Positions 47,155-55,485 are shown, counted from the stretch's first letter. The stretch: DNA of 64,000 nucleotides from Winogradskyella marina (GCF_015645385.1 NZ_JADOET010000013.1:1-64000), one strand, 5' to 3'. Program-made: numbers and translations. The notes: a model not told the origin generated them from the sequence alone.

Positions 47155-47220
47155 CCTTCCGTCTTTGATTTCTTTAGGTGAAATCAAATCCACCTTCCTT
47201 TGAAAAAAAGGAAGGAGCTT
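47155..47220 (+). repeat. Hairpin-forming dispersed element, family G, copy 1
   Basis: CCTTCCGTCTTTGATTTC, TTTAGGTGAAATCAAATCC and ACCTTCC, a short A-rich loop and GGAAGGAGC. It contains two inverted repeats, GATTTC/GAAATC and CCTTCC/GGAAGG. It is flanked on both sides by family E arrays. Confidence 0.75.
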
Positions 47221-47228
47221 GATGATGT

Positions 47229-47310
47229 TTAAAGTTTGAAGCATGGAGTTGGAAGCTTGAAGCTTGGAGTTGGGAGCTTGAAGTGAGAAGTGTAAAGTGA
47301 AGCTAGTAAA
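47229..47310 (+). repeat. GAAGTTG-type array, family E, copy 4
   Basis: AAAGTTTGAAGCATGGAG, TTGGAAGCTTGAAGCTTGG and GAGCTTGAAGTGAGAAGTG, a more degenerate stretch of the same seven-base units. The whole 333-base gap between the kinase and the sugar transferase is made of E-G-E elements. Confidence 0.65.
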
Positions 47311-47411
47311 GTGTTTTTATTTTGGATACTATACACACGATTAAAGATTACTACTCTTCTTTCTGGTTGTAATAAAAACTTTTTGAATCACTTATATTAA
47401 ATTAGACCTTC

Positions 47412-48002
47412 ATGATCAGTAAAACGCAACTTAAAGTCAAACGTATTTTTGATGTTGCCGTTGTGTTGGTGTTTTTGCCATTACTAATTATTCCTATTCT
47501 ATTATTAGTGCTTATTGCGACTATAGATACAAAACAATGGGGCATATATTCTCAGCTTCGGGTTGGTCAGTATGGCAAACTATTCAGAATTTATAAACTA
47601 AGAACGTTAGCAGACGGTGCACATCAATTAGGACAGTTAGATCACCTTGCGTCTTCAATGGGGAGGTTTTTGAGACAATCGAAATTAAACGAACTTCCTC
47701 AGCTTTTTAATGTGTTAATAGGTGATATGAGTTTGGTAGGGCCGCGACCTGATTTGCAGGGTTTTGCAGATGAATTGAAAGGCGAAGATCGGATTATTTT
47801 AAAGGTGAAACCCGGTATAACAGGTCCGGCAAGTTTAAAATACAGGCATGAAGAACAGCTTTTAGCAGTTCGCAAAGACCCTGAACACTACAATAGAACG
47901 ATTATTTGGGCTGATAAAGTGAAAATTAATAAAAATTACGTTCAGAATTACAGTTTTTACTTAGATTTGACACTTATTTTAAAATCTATTTTAAATAAAT
48001 GA
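47412..48002 (+). CDS. Initiating sugar-phosphate transferase (WbaP/PglC type)
   Basis: Transfers a hexose-1-phosphate or N-acetylamino-sugar phosphate to undecaprenyl phosphate to start repeat-unit synthesis. At 196 aa it is the short, single-domain form: one N-terminal re-entrant membrane helix (VKRIFDVAVVLVFLPLL), then KLFRIYKLRTLADGA, SKLNELPQLFNVLIGDMSLVGPRPDL and KPGITGPASLKYR, all family motifs. Its stop overlaps the start of the next gene (ATGA). Confidence 0.93.
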   Translation: MISKTQLKVKRIFDVAVVLVFLPLLIIPILLLVLIATIDTKQWGIYSQLRVGQYGKLFRIYKLRTLADGAHQLGQLDHLASSMGRFLRQSKLNELPQLFNVLIGDMSLVGPRPDLQGFADELKGEDRIILKVKPGITGPASLKYRHEEQLLAVRKDPEHYNRTIIWADKVKINKNYVQNYSFYLDLTLILKSILNK

Positions 48003-49294
48003 ATCATTCAGAAGATAAAATTGCCATTATAGGATTAGGTTATGTTGGTTTACCGCTTGCCGTAGAATTTGCTAAACAATTTTTTGTTGTTGGTTTCGAT
48101 ATTAATAAACAACGTATCAGTGAATTAAATTCAGGGCTCGATAAAACTCTGGAAGTTGAAAATGAGCACTTAAAATCTGTATTAACTACAGACTTAAACG
48201 CCGATAAGGGACTTTATATTACAGATGATTTAGACGCTTTAGCCGTGACTAATTATTATATCATTACTGTTCCTACACCTACAGATGCTTTAAATAAACC
48301 TGTGTTTACACCTTTAATTAAGGCGAGTGAAACTGTTGGTAAGGTGTTGTCTAAAGGTGATATTGTGGTTTATGAATCAACAGTTTACCCTGGAGCGACC
48401 GAAGATATTTGTATTCCTGTTTTAGAAGCATCCTCTGGATTCGTTTATAATACAGATTTTTACGCTGGTTATTCTCCAGAACGAATTAACCCAGGAGATA
48501 AACTTCATACGGTGACCAAAATATTAAAAGTAACCTCTGGCTCTACACCAGAAGTTGCGATAAAAGTTGATGAACTTTATAAAAAAGTAATTACTGCAGG
48601 TACGCATTTAGCTCCTTCGATAAAGGTGGCTGAAGCGGCTAAAGTGATTGAGAATTCGCAACGCGATATCAATATTGCCTTTGTTAATGAATTGTCTAAA
48701 ATATTTAGGCTGCTCGATATTGATACTAAGGCTGTTTTGGAGGCAGCTGGAACGAAGTGGAATTTCTTGAAATTTTCCCCAGGATTAGTTGGAGGCCATT
48801 GTATTGGAGTTGACCCTTATTATTTAGCACAAAAAGCTATTGAATCGGGTTATAATCCAGAGATTATTTTAGCAGGTCGTAAGATGAATGACAGTATGGG
48901 AAGCTATGTAGCAACCGAAACTGTAAAGATGATGATTAAAAAAGGAGCGACGATAAAAGGTGCAAAAGCCCTTGTTTTAGGGATTACCTTTAAAGAGAAT
49001 TGTCCGGATATCAGAAACTCTAGAGTCATTGATATTATTGAAGAATTAGAAACCTATCACGTTAATGTAGATGTTTTTGATCCGTGGGCATCTAAAGACG
49101 AAGTAAAGCATGAGTATCAATTGGACTTAATTAGTGATTTTGATAAATTAAGTACGGATTATGATGCTGTTATTTTAGCCGTTTCTCATAACGAATTCTT
49201 AGAAATAGATATCGCCAAATTAAAATCACAAACCGGTGTTGTATTCGATGTGAAATCATTACTGCCAATAAACACTGTAGACGCCAGATTATAA
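47999..49294 (+). CDS. Nucleotide-sugar dehydrogenase, TviB/WbpO type
   Basis: Oxidises UDP-N-acetylhexosamine (probably UDP-GlcNAc or UDP-GalNAc) to the uronic acid with 2 NAD+. At 431 aa it has the NAD-binding GLGYVG at 12-17, the catalytic Cys268 in GGHCIGVDPYYL and the C-terminal UDP-binding domain (TFKENCPDIRNSRV). TviB from the Salmonella Vi locus is the closest named type that I recognise. The next gene begins at the last base of its stop codon (TAATG), so the two are translationally coupled. Confidence 0.92.
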   Translation: MNHSEDKIAIIGLGYVGLPLAVEFAKQFFVVGFDINKQRISELNSGLDKTLEVENEHLKSVLTTDLNADKGLYITDDLDALAVTNYYIITVPTPTDALNKPVFTPLIKASETVGKVLSKGDIVVYESTVYPGATEDICIPVLEASSGFVYNTDFYAGYSPERINPGDKLHTVTKILKVTSGSTPEVAIKVDELYKKVITAGTHLAPSIKVAEAAKVIENSQRDINIAFVNELSKIFRLLDIDTKAVLEAAGTKWNFLKFSPGLVGGHCIGVDPYYLAQKAIESGYNPEIILAGRKMNDSMGSYVATETVKMMIKKGATIKGAKALVLGITFKENCPDIRNSRVIDIIEELETYHVNVDVFDPWASKDEVKHEYQLDLISDFDKLSTDYDAVILAVSHNEFLEIDIAKLKSQTGVVFDVKSLLPINTVDARL

Positions 49295-50271
49295 TGTACG
49301 AAAACCCACATCACAACACAGACTTATCACAGTTCAGTTTTTTAATTACTGGAGGTGGCGGCTTTATTGGCTCTAACCTGGCTGAATATTTACTAAAATA
49401 TAAGGCGAAAAAAGTCCGTGTTTTAGATAACTTCTCTAATGGTCACCGTGAGAACTTAACGGAGTTTATGGATCATCCTGCCTTTGAATTGATTGAAGGT
49501 GATATTCGAGATTTAGACACTTGTAAAAGTGCGATGGATGGTATGGATTATGTGTCGCACCAAGCGGCGTTAGGTTCTGTACCACGTTCAATAAACGATC
49601 CAGCAACGACTAATGCCGTAAATATCTCTGGGTTTTTAAATATGATGATTGCCCTTAAGGATAGTCCATCTGTGAAACGTATGGTGTATGCCGCATCTAG
49701 TTCAACTTATGGTGATAGTAAAGCGTTGCCTAAAGTAGAAGATACTATTGGTAAACCTTTATCTCCTTATGCGGTAACCAAGTACGTCAACGAATTGTAT
49801 GCTGATGTTTTTGGAACCACTTATGATACGGATGTTATTGGTTTACGCTACTTTAATGTGTTTGGGCCAAAACAAAGTCCGGATGGAGCCTATGCAGCAG
49901 TAATTCCTTTATTTATGCAAGCGCTTAAAGATAATACCTCTCCAAAAATAAATGGGGATGGAGAACAAACGCGAGATTTCACCTTTATAGACAACGTGGT
50001 GCAAGCCAATGTTAAAGGCTTTTTTGCTTCAAAAGACGCTAAGAATGAGGTTTTTAATGTGGCTTGTGGTGAGCGAATTACCATTAATTATTTATGGGAG
50101 TCGTTGCGACTTGCAGCAGATTCTGATTTAAAAGCTGTTTACGGGCCTAATCGACAAGGTGATGTTAGAGATTCTTTAGCGGATATTTCTAAGGCACAGG
50201 ATCTGATGGGCTATGAGCCGCGGTTTACTGTTCGGGAAGGGTTGGGGATTACTTGGGATTATTTTATTTAG
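49294..50271 (+). CDS. UDP-sugar 4-epimerase, TviC/WbpP type
   Basis: Interconverts UDP-N-acetylhexosamines or their uronic acids at C4. At 325 aa it shows the Rossmann motif TGGGGFIGSNLAEYL, the catalytic SSS (AASSSTYGDS) and Tyr/Lys in YAVTKYVNEL, and the RYFNVFGPKQSP region. With the TviB-type gene just upstream it would make UDP-GalNAcA or a related donor for the polymer, as in Vi antigen and Pseudomonas B-band O-antigen synthesis. Whether this product is used in the polymer is inferred. Confidence 0.9.
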   Translation: MYENPHHNTDLSQFSFLITGGGGFIGSNLAEYLLKYKAKKVRVLDNFSNGHRENLTEFMDHPAFELIEGDIRDLDTCKSAMDGMDYVSHQAALGSVPRSINDPATTNAVNISGFLNMMIALKDSPSVKRMVYAASSSTYGDSKALPKVEDTIGKPLSPYAVTKYVNELYADVFGTTYDTDVIGLRYFNVFGPKQSPDGAYAAVIPLFMQALKDNTSPKINGDGEQTRDFTFIDNVVQANVKGFFASKDAKNEVFNVACGERITINYLWESLRLAADSDLKAVYGPNRQGDVRDSLADISKAQDLMGYEPRFTVREGLGITWDYFI

Positions 50272-50386
50272 TTAAAATTTATCAATATTTGTACGTTTGA
50301 TATGAATACCTTTATTTTGATCTAACTATATGACATTTAGTATATACCCTAATAATTCCAATTAAAAAAATAAATATTAATTATTA

Positions 50387-51328
50387 ATGACAAACATTTT
50401 AGTTACCGGCGGTGCTGGTCAGTTAGGGAGTTCAATTGCAGCAAAACTAGCGTTAAAAGAAGATGTAACAGTTATAATTATAGATAACCTCTCTACCGGT
50501 GAGAAATCAAAAATTCCAATTAGAGATAATATCAAATTTATAAAGGCAGATGTTAATGACTACAATGATATTATGTCCATATTTGCAACGTTTAAATTTG
50601 ATTATGTATTTCATTTTGCCGCTGTTGTTGGTGTTGAGAGAACTTTAGAAAACCCCATAAATGTTCTACATGATATAGATGGTATAAAAAATATACTATC
50701 ATTATCTAAGAACGCTTGTGTAAAACGTGTTTTTTATTCGAGTTCGTCAGAAGTGTATGGTGAGCCTTTTGAGATTCCACAAAATGAAAATACCACTCCA
50801 CTTAATTCGAGACTACCTTATGCTATCGTAAAAAATGTTGGTGAAGCTTTTTTTAAAGCCTACCAAAGAGAGAATGATTTAGATTATACGATTTTCCGTT
50901 TTTTTAATACCTACGGCCCTTATCAGAGTAATGATTTTGTAATGCCAAGATTTGTGAAATTAGCAATGAACAATGAGCCGATACCAATTTATGGAGAAGG
51001 AGACCAAACACGTTCATTTTGTTATATTGATGATAATATAGATACTTGTCTTAATGCGTTGGACGACGACAATTACATAAATGAAGTTCTTAACGTGGGT
51101 AATGACGTGGAGATCAGTATACTAGAATTGGCTCATAAAATTATTGAACGAACCGGTTCAGAATCTAAAATTACTTTTCTTCCATCCTTGAAAGAAGGGG
51201 ATATGACAAGAAGGTGTCCTGATATTACAAAAATGAAGAATTTACTAGGTAGGGAATTGATATCTTTGAATGAAGGCATTGATAAAATGATGAATCACTA
51301 TAATTTGTATACCACTCAGAAAGCTTAG
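50387..51328 (+). CDS. NAD-dependent sugar epimerase/dehydratase
   Basis: A second extended-SDR enzyme of 313 aa: the NAD-binding VTGGAGQLGSSIAAKL, the catalytic SSSSEVYGEP and YAIVK, and RFFNTYGPYQSN. It resembles UDP-glucose 4-epimerase, dTDP-glucose 4,6-dehydratase and UDP-xylose synthase groups; its sequence alone does not settle the reaction. A 115-base gap separates it from the previous gene. A terminator overlaps its stop codon. Confidence 0.85.
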   Translation: MTNILVTGGAGQLGSSIAAKLALKEDVTVIIIDNLSTGEKSKIPIRDNIKFIKADVNDYNDIMSIFATFKFDYVFHFAAVVGVERTLENPINVLHDIDGIKNILSLSKNACVKRVFYSSSSEVYGEPFEIPQNENTTPLNSRLPYAIVKNVGEAFFKAYQRENDLDYTIFRFFNTYGPYQSNDFVMPRFVKLAMNNEPIPIYGEGDQTRSFCYIDDNIDTCLNALDDDNYINEVLNVGNDVEISILELAHKIIERTGSESKITFLPSLKEGDMTRRCPDITKMKNLLGRELISLNEGIDKMMNHYNLYTTQKA

Positions 51329-51348
51329 TGATTAAGCTGCTTTTTTTT
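51322..51348 (+). terminator. Rho-independent terminator after the epimerase gene
   Basis: AGCTTA and TAAGCT form a stem that includes part of the stop codon, followed by GC and eight T. The operon from 43.8 kb may end here. Confidence 0.7.
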
Positions 51349-51415
51349 GTATTTTTCGGTAAAAAGAAAAGCCCCTAGATGAGATTGTTTCTTTAAAATT
51401 GAGATAGAATATTTA

Positions 51416-51784
51416 TTACTCAGTTTTAAAATTAGATCGTATTTTACTTAAAACAGACGAAAGGCCATCAAAAACCATTTTGTTCTTAAAATGAATGACT
51501 TTGTAGCCTAAACGTTCTAATTATTGGGTTCGTTTATTGTCATAGTCTTGAGCTTTGGGATTATTGTGGATTTCACCGTCTAGCTCTATGATTAGTTTTT
51601 CTGAAGGGCAATACAAATCGACTATGTAATAGTTAATGCTGTGTTGTTTTGTGAAGCGTCTGTTGTTTAATTGTCTTGCTTTTAAATGTTTCCATAATAA
51701 GGCTTCTGCAGGTGTTAAGTTTTTTCGCAGTGCTCTTCTGTATTCTTTTAATTCTTTTTTGGTGTGAAGTTTTTATTTTGGCAT
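51416..51784 (-). pseudogene. Broken DUF559 endonuclease-like gene
   Basis: On the minus strand this region reads as a DUF559 protein of about 120 aa: HTKKELKEYRRALRKNLTP, then AEALLWKHLKARQLNN, YYIVDLYCPSEKLIIELDGE and YKVIHFKNKMVFDGLS. DUF559 has a fold related to very-short-patch-repair (Vsr)-type nucleases. Two in-frame TAA stops interrupt it, one at codon 4 and one between KRTQ and LERLGY, so no full-length product is expected. No start other than ATG at 51784 fits the N-terminus. It lies beside the hairpin-element cluster. Confidence 0.85.
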
Positions 51785-51816
51785 GTTTAAAATTATGGAA
51801 TATTTTTTTCTTGGTA

Positions 51817-51966
51817 GAACTCCCTTTTCTTCACCTCGTGTCTCGGTGAATTTGTCCCGTGCCGGCTCGCCCCATCGCTAAAATAGTCCAGTGGACTATT
51901 TTTATACGCTCACTCGTCCTCTTTAAAAAAAAGAGGGGATCGGGTGCGGGTGCTGGGTGAGGTTAT
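51817..51966 (+). repeat. Hairpin-forming dispersed element, family H, copy 1 (long form)
   Basis: GAACTCCCTTTTCTTCACCT at the 5' end and CTTTAAAAAAAAGAGGGGA, then GTGCTGGGTGAGG at the 3' end, with an insert of about 75 bases not seen in the other copies. The insert contains a perfect 10-bp hairpin, AAAATAGTCC-AGT-GGACTATTTT (51880-51902). Confidence 0.75.
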
Positions 51967-52006
51967 TCTATTTGATTTGGTTTTCTGTGTTTTGAATTTT
52001 TAGACA

Positions 52007-52038
52007 TAAAAAAAGCTGCCTGAAAAGGCAGCTTTTAA
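52007..52038 (-). terminator. Rho-independent terminator after the 249-aa gene
   Basis: AAAAGCTGCC and GGCAGCTTTT form a perfect 10-bp stem; on the minus strand it is followed by several T. It lies 17 bases past the stop at 52054. Confidence 0.88.
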
Positions 52039-52053
52039 AATGGGTAATTGTGC

Positions 52054-52803
52054 TTACAGCACCTCTATTAACTGAAGCGCATTGAAGGCTCCGTTGTTTA
52101 AGGGGTATTGTATGCTGTTTACTTCTTGAAAGAATGCTACTTTTAGGAAGTAAAACTGATTTCCAGTACCCGATGGGACAGCTGTTGGTGTTAAGGTTAC
52201 TGTGGATGCGATACCGTTAATTGGTAAATTAACGATAGGACTCACTTGCAACTCCTTGTTACCTGAACTGAAATCGAGATCTAGAAATCCTGCACTGAAG
52301 CTAACATGTGTTGCTCCTCCCGGAATCCCTAAGTCGTGATTTGGGGTTAGGTCTACAATGGTTACTTCTCCGGTAGTGCTATCTAATGTAAAATCAGATC
52401 GCAGCACGGAGCTTAGCTGTGCATTATTATTGAAGTCGAAGCCTATTAAATGTGCTCTTCCTTCTGGTGTTGCTAGGCCAATGGCTACTTGCCGTTGACC
52501 ACGTACGGACGTTATGTCCGAATTCTTAACTTTACTCATCACTTGAGTTAAACGTGATGTGACACGATTGTCTTTAGCATCAGCTAATAAGTTAATGATT
52601 GCACGACGCAGTATTTTACCACTGGTTGCACAATGTCCAAATTCTGAACCATTTTCTCGGGTTCTTGCAAATGCAGGGTCGCTTTTAATACGATTTGCAC
52701 TTACACCACCTTTGGTTCTTACTAAATACCCTTCTTTGCCCTTGTAAAAGGTAAGGTCGTCCAGGGTTTCTTCGACCTTTATTAAGCTTTTTAACTTCGC
52801 CAT
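52054..52803 (-). CDS. Conserved protein of unknown function (249 aa)
   Basis: A 249-aa protein without signal peptide or membrane segment. It begins MAKLKSLIKVEETLDDLTFY and contains GYLVRTKGGVSANRIKSDP, FARTRENGSEFGHCATSGK and LRRAIINLLADAKDNRVTSR; the C-terminal half is beta-rich with hydrophobic strands. I believe related proteins occur in other Bacteroidota genomes, but I know of no assigned function. It is on the opposite strand to the polysaccharide genes, with its own terminator, next to repeats and a pseudogene. It may be a mobile or horizontally acquired cargo gene. Confidence 0.72.
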   Translation of the reverse strand: MAKLKSLIKVEETLDDLTFYKGKEGYLVRTKGGVSANRIKSDPAFARTRENGSEFGHCATSGKILRRAIINLLADAKDNRVTSRLTQVMSKVKNSDITSVRGQRQVAIGLATPEGRAHLIGFDFNNNAQLSSVLRSDFTLDSTTGEVTIVDLTPNHDLGIPGGATHVSFSAGFLDLDFSSGNKELQVSPIVNLPINGIASTVTLTPTAVPSGTGNQFYFLKVAFFQEVNSIQYPLNNGAFNALQLIEVL

Positions 52804-53344
52804 AATTATGGGGTTTAAAAATTATTAATAAAAATTCATACCAGTACTTATTGTAAGAACTTCGATTATCATTGGCGCCTTATTGAGCACGAGGTTGATA
52901 CTTTGACTACTGATATGACAAATTTAGGTGGAAGCTAAGGGCGTTTTTTTTGATATTTCCGAATTAGGACTTGATTTGTATTTATTGCCGATATTGTCTT
53001 TTATTGCTGATTTTGCTCTAGTGAAATTTAGTTGTATCTGGGTTTTCATACACTCATCATACATTATCTATACACGATCTATTCACCATCTATACTCTAG
53101 CTATATATTATTAAGTTGCCAATTTGACTTAAATTGTTCTATAATCATACGTTGAATTATGAGGTTTTTGTTTTTGGTCTAGATAAGTATCGTATTCGAT
53201 GAAATGCATTAGTTACATATATGTAGTATATTTTCTTACTTATAACTACGCTTTATCGAAAATTAATGTTTTTAATAGTCTGAAATACAGTGGATTTTAT
53301 AAATTGTAGCTAATTAATTTTATTGAACTTTAAACAGCCCCCAA
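52804..53344. other. Intergenic region between two divergent unknown genes
   Basis: A 541-base gap with no supported gene. It contains a low-complexity stretch at 53047-53110 made of ATACA, CATCTATA and ATCTATT words. A 75-codon plus-strand frame over it is judged spurious. No promoter element is clear. Confidence 0.5.
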
Positions 53345-53731
53345 ATGGAAAAGAAAAAATTATTTTTAACCTCAACAGATGTGCAGCAAATCACCGGATT
53401 AAGTATGCGTACTGCACGAAACATTATGCAATTTATACGTGATGAACGCCAATTAGGAACTCGCCAATACATTCATATTTATGATTTTTGTTCCGTATTT
53501 AACCTTCCTGTAAATGTTTTATTTGATTATTTGAATACAAACATTTATCATAAAGGACCTATTGATGATGAAGCTTTAAGACGTGACTATCAAAAAAAAT
53601 CTTTAGAAGATGGTTATACAAGTTATTTACAACATAAAGATTTTGAGATTTGTATGACAGCTAAGGATTTGAAGAAGCATTTAGGTTCGGATGAATTAGA
53701 TGAATTGGATGATGAGAGTGAGGTTGCTTGA
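53345..53731 (+). CDS. Small helix-turn-helix-like protein
   Basis: A 128-aa soluble protein. Residues of about 8-65 look like a MerR/excisionase-like helix-turn-helix (LTSTDVQQITGLSMRTARNI, then RDERQLGTRQYIHIYDF), the family arrangement in which the second helix contacts DNA. The C-terminal half is acidic (DELDELDDESEVA). It is divergent from the 249-aa gene and may regulate it; the pair sits inside the polysaccharide locus. The family is common in Bacteroidota, but this protein's target is unknown. Confidence 0.7.
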   Translation: MEKKKLFLTSTDVQQITGLSMRTARNIMQFIRDERQLGTRQYIHIYDFCSVFNLPVNVLFDYLNTNIYHKGPIDDEALRRDYQKKSLEDGYTSYLQHKDFEICMTAKDLKKHLGSDELDELDDESEVA

Positions 53732-53734
53732 TTT

Positions 53735-53810
53735 GAACTCCCCTTTCTTCACCTCGTTCCTCGGGAATTCATTCCCCTCTTTAAAAAAAGAGGGGAGCTG
53801 GATTAGGTTG
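53735..53810 (+). repeat. Hairpin-forming dispersed element, family H, copy 2
   Basis: GAACTCCCCTTTCTTCACCT, then CGTTCCTCGGGAATTCATTC and a CCCCTCTTT-AAAA-AAAGAGGGG hairpin, ending AGCTGGATTAGG. It starts 4 bases after the stop of the 128-aa gene, and the hairpin may also act as its terminator. Confidence 0.8.
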
Positions 53811-53858
53811 TTGTTTTTGGCATTGCTTTATGCTTAATACTTTTTTTGAATATTTAAA

Positions 53859-53965
53859 CTTCTTAAAAAAAAAAGAGGGGAGCTGTGAAAGGTTGTTCTA
53901 TTTAGCATTGGATATTGGGATTTTACTTTTTTATTATTTATATTTTTCTTAAAAAAAAAGAAAGA
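53859..53965 (+). repeat. Partial family H elements
   Basis: CTTCTTAAAAAAAAAAGAGG followed by GGAGCTG (53859-53886), and a more degenerate TTTTTCTTAAAAAAAAAGAA at 53941-53960. These look like 3' halves of family H elements. Confidence 0.6.
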
Positions 53966-54084
53966 GCATTGTAGTAGGTGGATTATTTATTTTGTAGCCT
54001 GCTGTTACTTTTGAAATTCTTTTGCCTTATAATAGGAATCCGAAAGTTTGTAGTTTATAAAACTTATTTTGGTCTCCTTTATGA

Positions 54085-54115
54085 GCTCCTCCCTTTAGAA
54101 AAAAGGAGGTGGATG
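54085..54115 (+). repeat. Related hairpin element (family H-like)
   Basis: GCTCCTCCCTTTAGAAAAAAGG then AGGTGGATG: a CCTCCCTTT / AAAGGAGG-type hairpin with an A-rich loop. It lacks the TTCACCTCG segment. Confidence 0.5.
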
Positions 54116-54179
54116 AACCGCCGTAGAAGGTTTAGACGGTGGGTTTGAGTTTATTTATTTTATAAGTCTTCACCTCTTA

Positions 54180-54263
54180 GAACTCCCCTTTCTTTACCTC
54201 GTGCCTTAGTGAATTCTTTCCCCTTTTTTTTAAGAGGGAATGGGAGTTGGATCTGGGTGAGGT
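54180..54263 (+). repeat. Hairpin-forming dispersed element, family H, copy 3
   Basis: GAACTCCCCTTTCTTTACCT, CGTGCCTTAGTGAATTC and a CCCCTTTTTTTTAAGAGGG hairpin, ending GAGTTGGATCTGGGTGAGG. The 680-base gap 53732-54411 is largely composed of these elements and holds no supported gene. Confidence 0.78.
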
Positions 54264-54411
54264 GCTCTTTTTAGTGTTTTTTTAGTAGTGATTTTGCCGT
54301 GGTATTGTTTCTGTGTTTTTATTCCTTATTCTGAGTTTTAGATTGTTAATGGAATTAGTATATTAGCCCAATTGAAAAAAAGGGTGTTTTCCTTAATATT
54401 TTAAACGTTGC

Positions 54412-55257
54412 ATGGCCTTAGAAACTCGAGTTTACCAGAAAGAACGAACCATTAAATTTGGTGCGCTTTTAAAAGCGAGCTTAAAAGACATGTTTCAATC
54501 GCGTTTTTTGGCGCGTCAATTGGCAGAACGCGATATAAAAGCGATGTACCGCCAATCTTATCTAGGGATTGTATGGGCTTTTATTATGCCTATAACTACA
54601 GCTGCTGTATGGGTTTTCTTAAATAGCACTGGTACCATTAAATTAACTGATACTGGAATTCCATACCCTGTTTATGCCTTTTCTGGAACTTTGATTTGGT
54701 CTATTATTGTGGAGTCTATTAATTCGCCAATGACCAGTACGCAAGCTGCCAAAGGAATATTGACTAAAATTAATTTCCCAAAAGAAGCCTTATTGCTCTC
54801 AGGTATTTATAAATTGTTATTTGATACATGTATTAAAATACTCATATTAGTAGCATTCGTACTGCTTTATGGTGTGGGTTTACAATGGAGCTTACTGTTG
54901 TTTCCAATTGCTATTTTGGGTGCCATTATTTTTGGAACTACCGTAGGTTTGTTTTTAACTCCATTAGGCCTTTTGTATAAAGATATTGGTAAAATTATAA
55001 CTTTTGGAATGCAGTTTTTAATGTATGTAACTCCTGTGGTGTATGCGATTCCTAAAACTGGCATTATGAAAACAATAATGACCTATAATCCTATTACTCC
55101 GATTCTGTTAACCGCTAGGGATATGGTTGTTGGTTTTACACCAGACTATCTCAATTATTTTTTAATCGTGTTAGCTGTTTGTATTCCATTTTTGTTTTTA
55201 GGGTTAATTATTTATCGTATTTCAATTCCTATTATTGTGGAACGGTTGAGTGCGTAG
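54412..55257 (+). CDS. ABC-2 polysaccharide exporter permease (Wzm-like)
   Basis: A 281-aa inner-membrane permease with about six membrane segments. The cytoplasmic N-terminus contains FLARQLAERDIKAMYRQSYLGIVWAF, the amphipathic-to-first-helix transition typical of ABC-2 glycan exporters, and the second half holds PLGLLYKDIGK and YVTPVVYAIPKTG. It pairs with the ATPase encoded at 55604. This system exports finished, lipid-linked polymers. The 346-base gap to the ATPase gene is unusual and filled with repeats. Confidence 0.93.
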   Translation: MALETRVYQKERTIKFGALLKASLKDMFQSRFLARQLAERDIKAMYRQSYLGIVWAFIMPITTAAVWVFLNSTGTIKLTDTGIPYPVYAFSGTLIWSIIVESINSPMTSTQAAKGILTKINFPKEALLLSGIYKLLFDTCIKILILVAFVLLYGVGLQWSLLLFPIAILGAIIFGTTVGLFLTPLGLLYKDIGKIITFGMQFLMYVTPVVYAIPKTGIMKTIMTYNPITPILLTARDMVVGFTPDYLNYFLIVLAVCIPFLFLGLIIYRISIPIIVERLSA

Positions 55258-55289
55258 ATGGGTGTTGGGTGTTGAGTTGTTTGTTGTTG

Positions 55290-55351
55290 AGTTGGAGAAG
55301 TTGGAAGTTGGAAGTTTGAAGTTTGAAGTTGGAAGTTGGCAGCACGAAGTC
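55290..55351 (+). repeat. GAAGTTG-type array, family E, copy 5
   Basis: GAGTTGGAGAAGTTGGAAGT, TGGAAGTTTGAAGTTTGAAG and TTGGAAGTTGGC, ending AGCACGAAGT. The closing AGCACGAAGT matches copies 2 and 3. Confidence 0.75.
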
Positions 55352-55381
55352 AAATCCTTCTGTTTGCCTAGTAGGTATGGA

Positions 55382-55433
55382 GGTCTTTGATTTCTTAAAG
55401 TGAAATTAAATCCACCTTCCTAGTGAAAAGGAT
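55382..55433 (+). repeat. Hairpin-forming dispersed element, family G, copy 2
   Basis: GGTCTTTGATTTCTTAAAGT, GAAATTAAATCCACCTTCC and CTAGTGAAAAGGA. It has the same order as copies 1 and 3 with a shorter 3' hairpin. Confidence 0.7.
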
Positions 55434-55485
55434 GAGATATTGGAATATAGGATTTGAAGAGAGATTTGAGTTTGGATGAGTAAAA

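Noticed and set aside
52928..53155. A 75-codon plus-strand frame between the two unknown genes.
   Set aside because: It starts with GTG, covers a low-complexity stretch of ATACA and CATCTATA words, and has no recognisable domain.
51329..54411. A novel defence island around the DUF559 pseudogene and the 249-aa and 128-aa genes.
   Set aside because: No ATPase, nuclease, methyltransferase or other defence-type domain is intact in this region, and the only nuclease-like gene is broken. The surrounding genes are polysaccharide genes.
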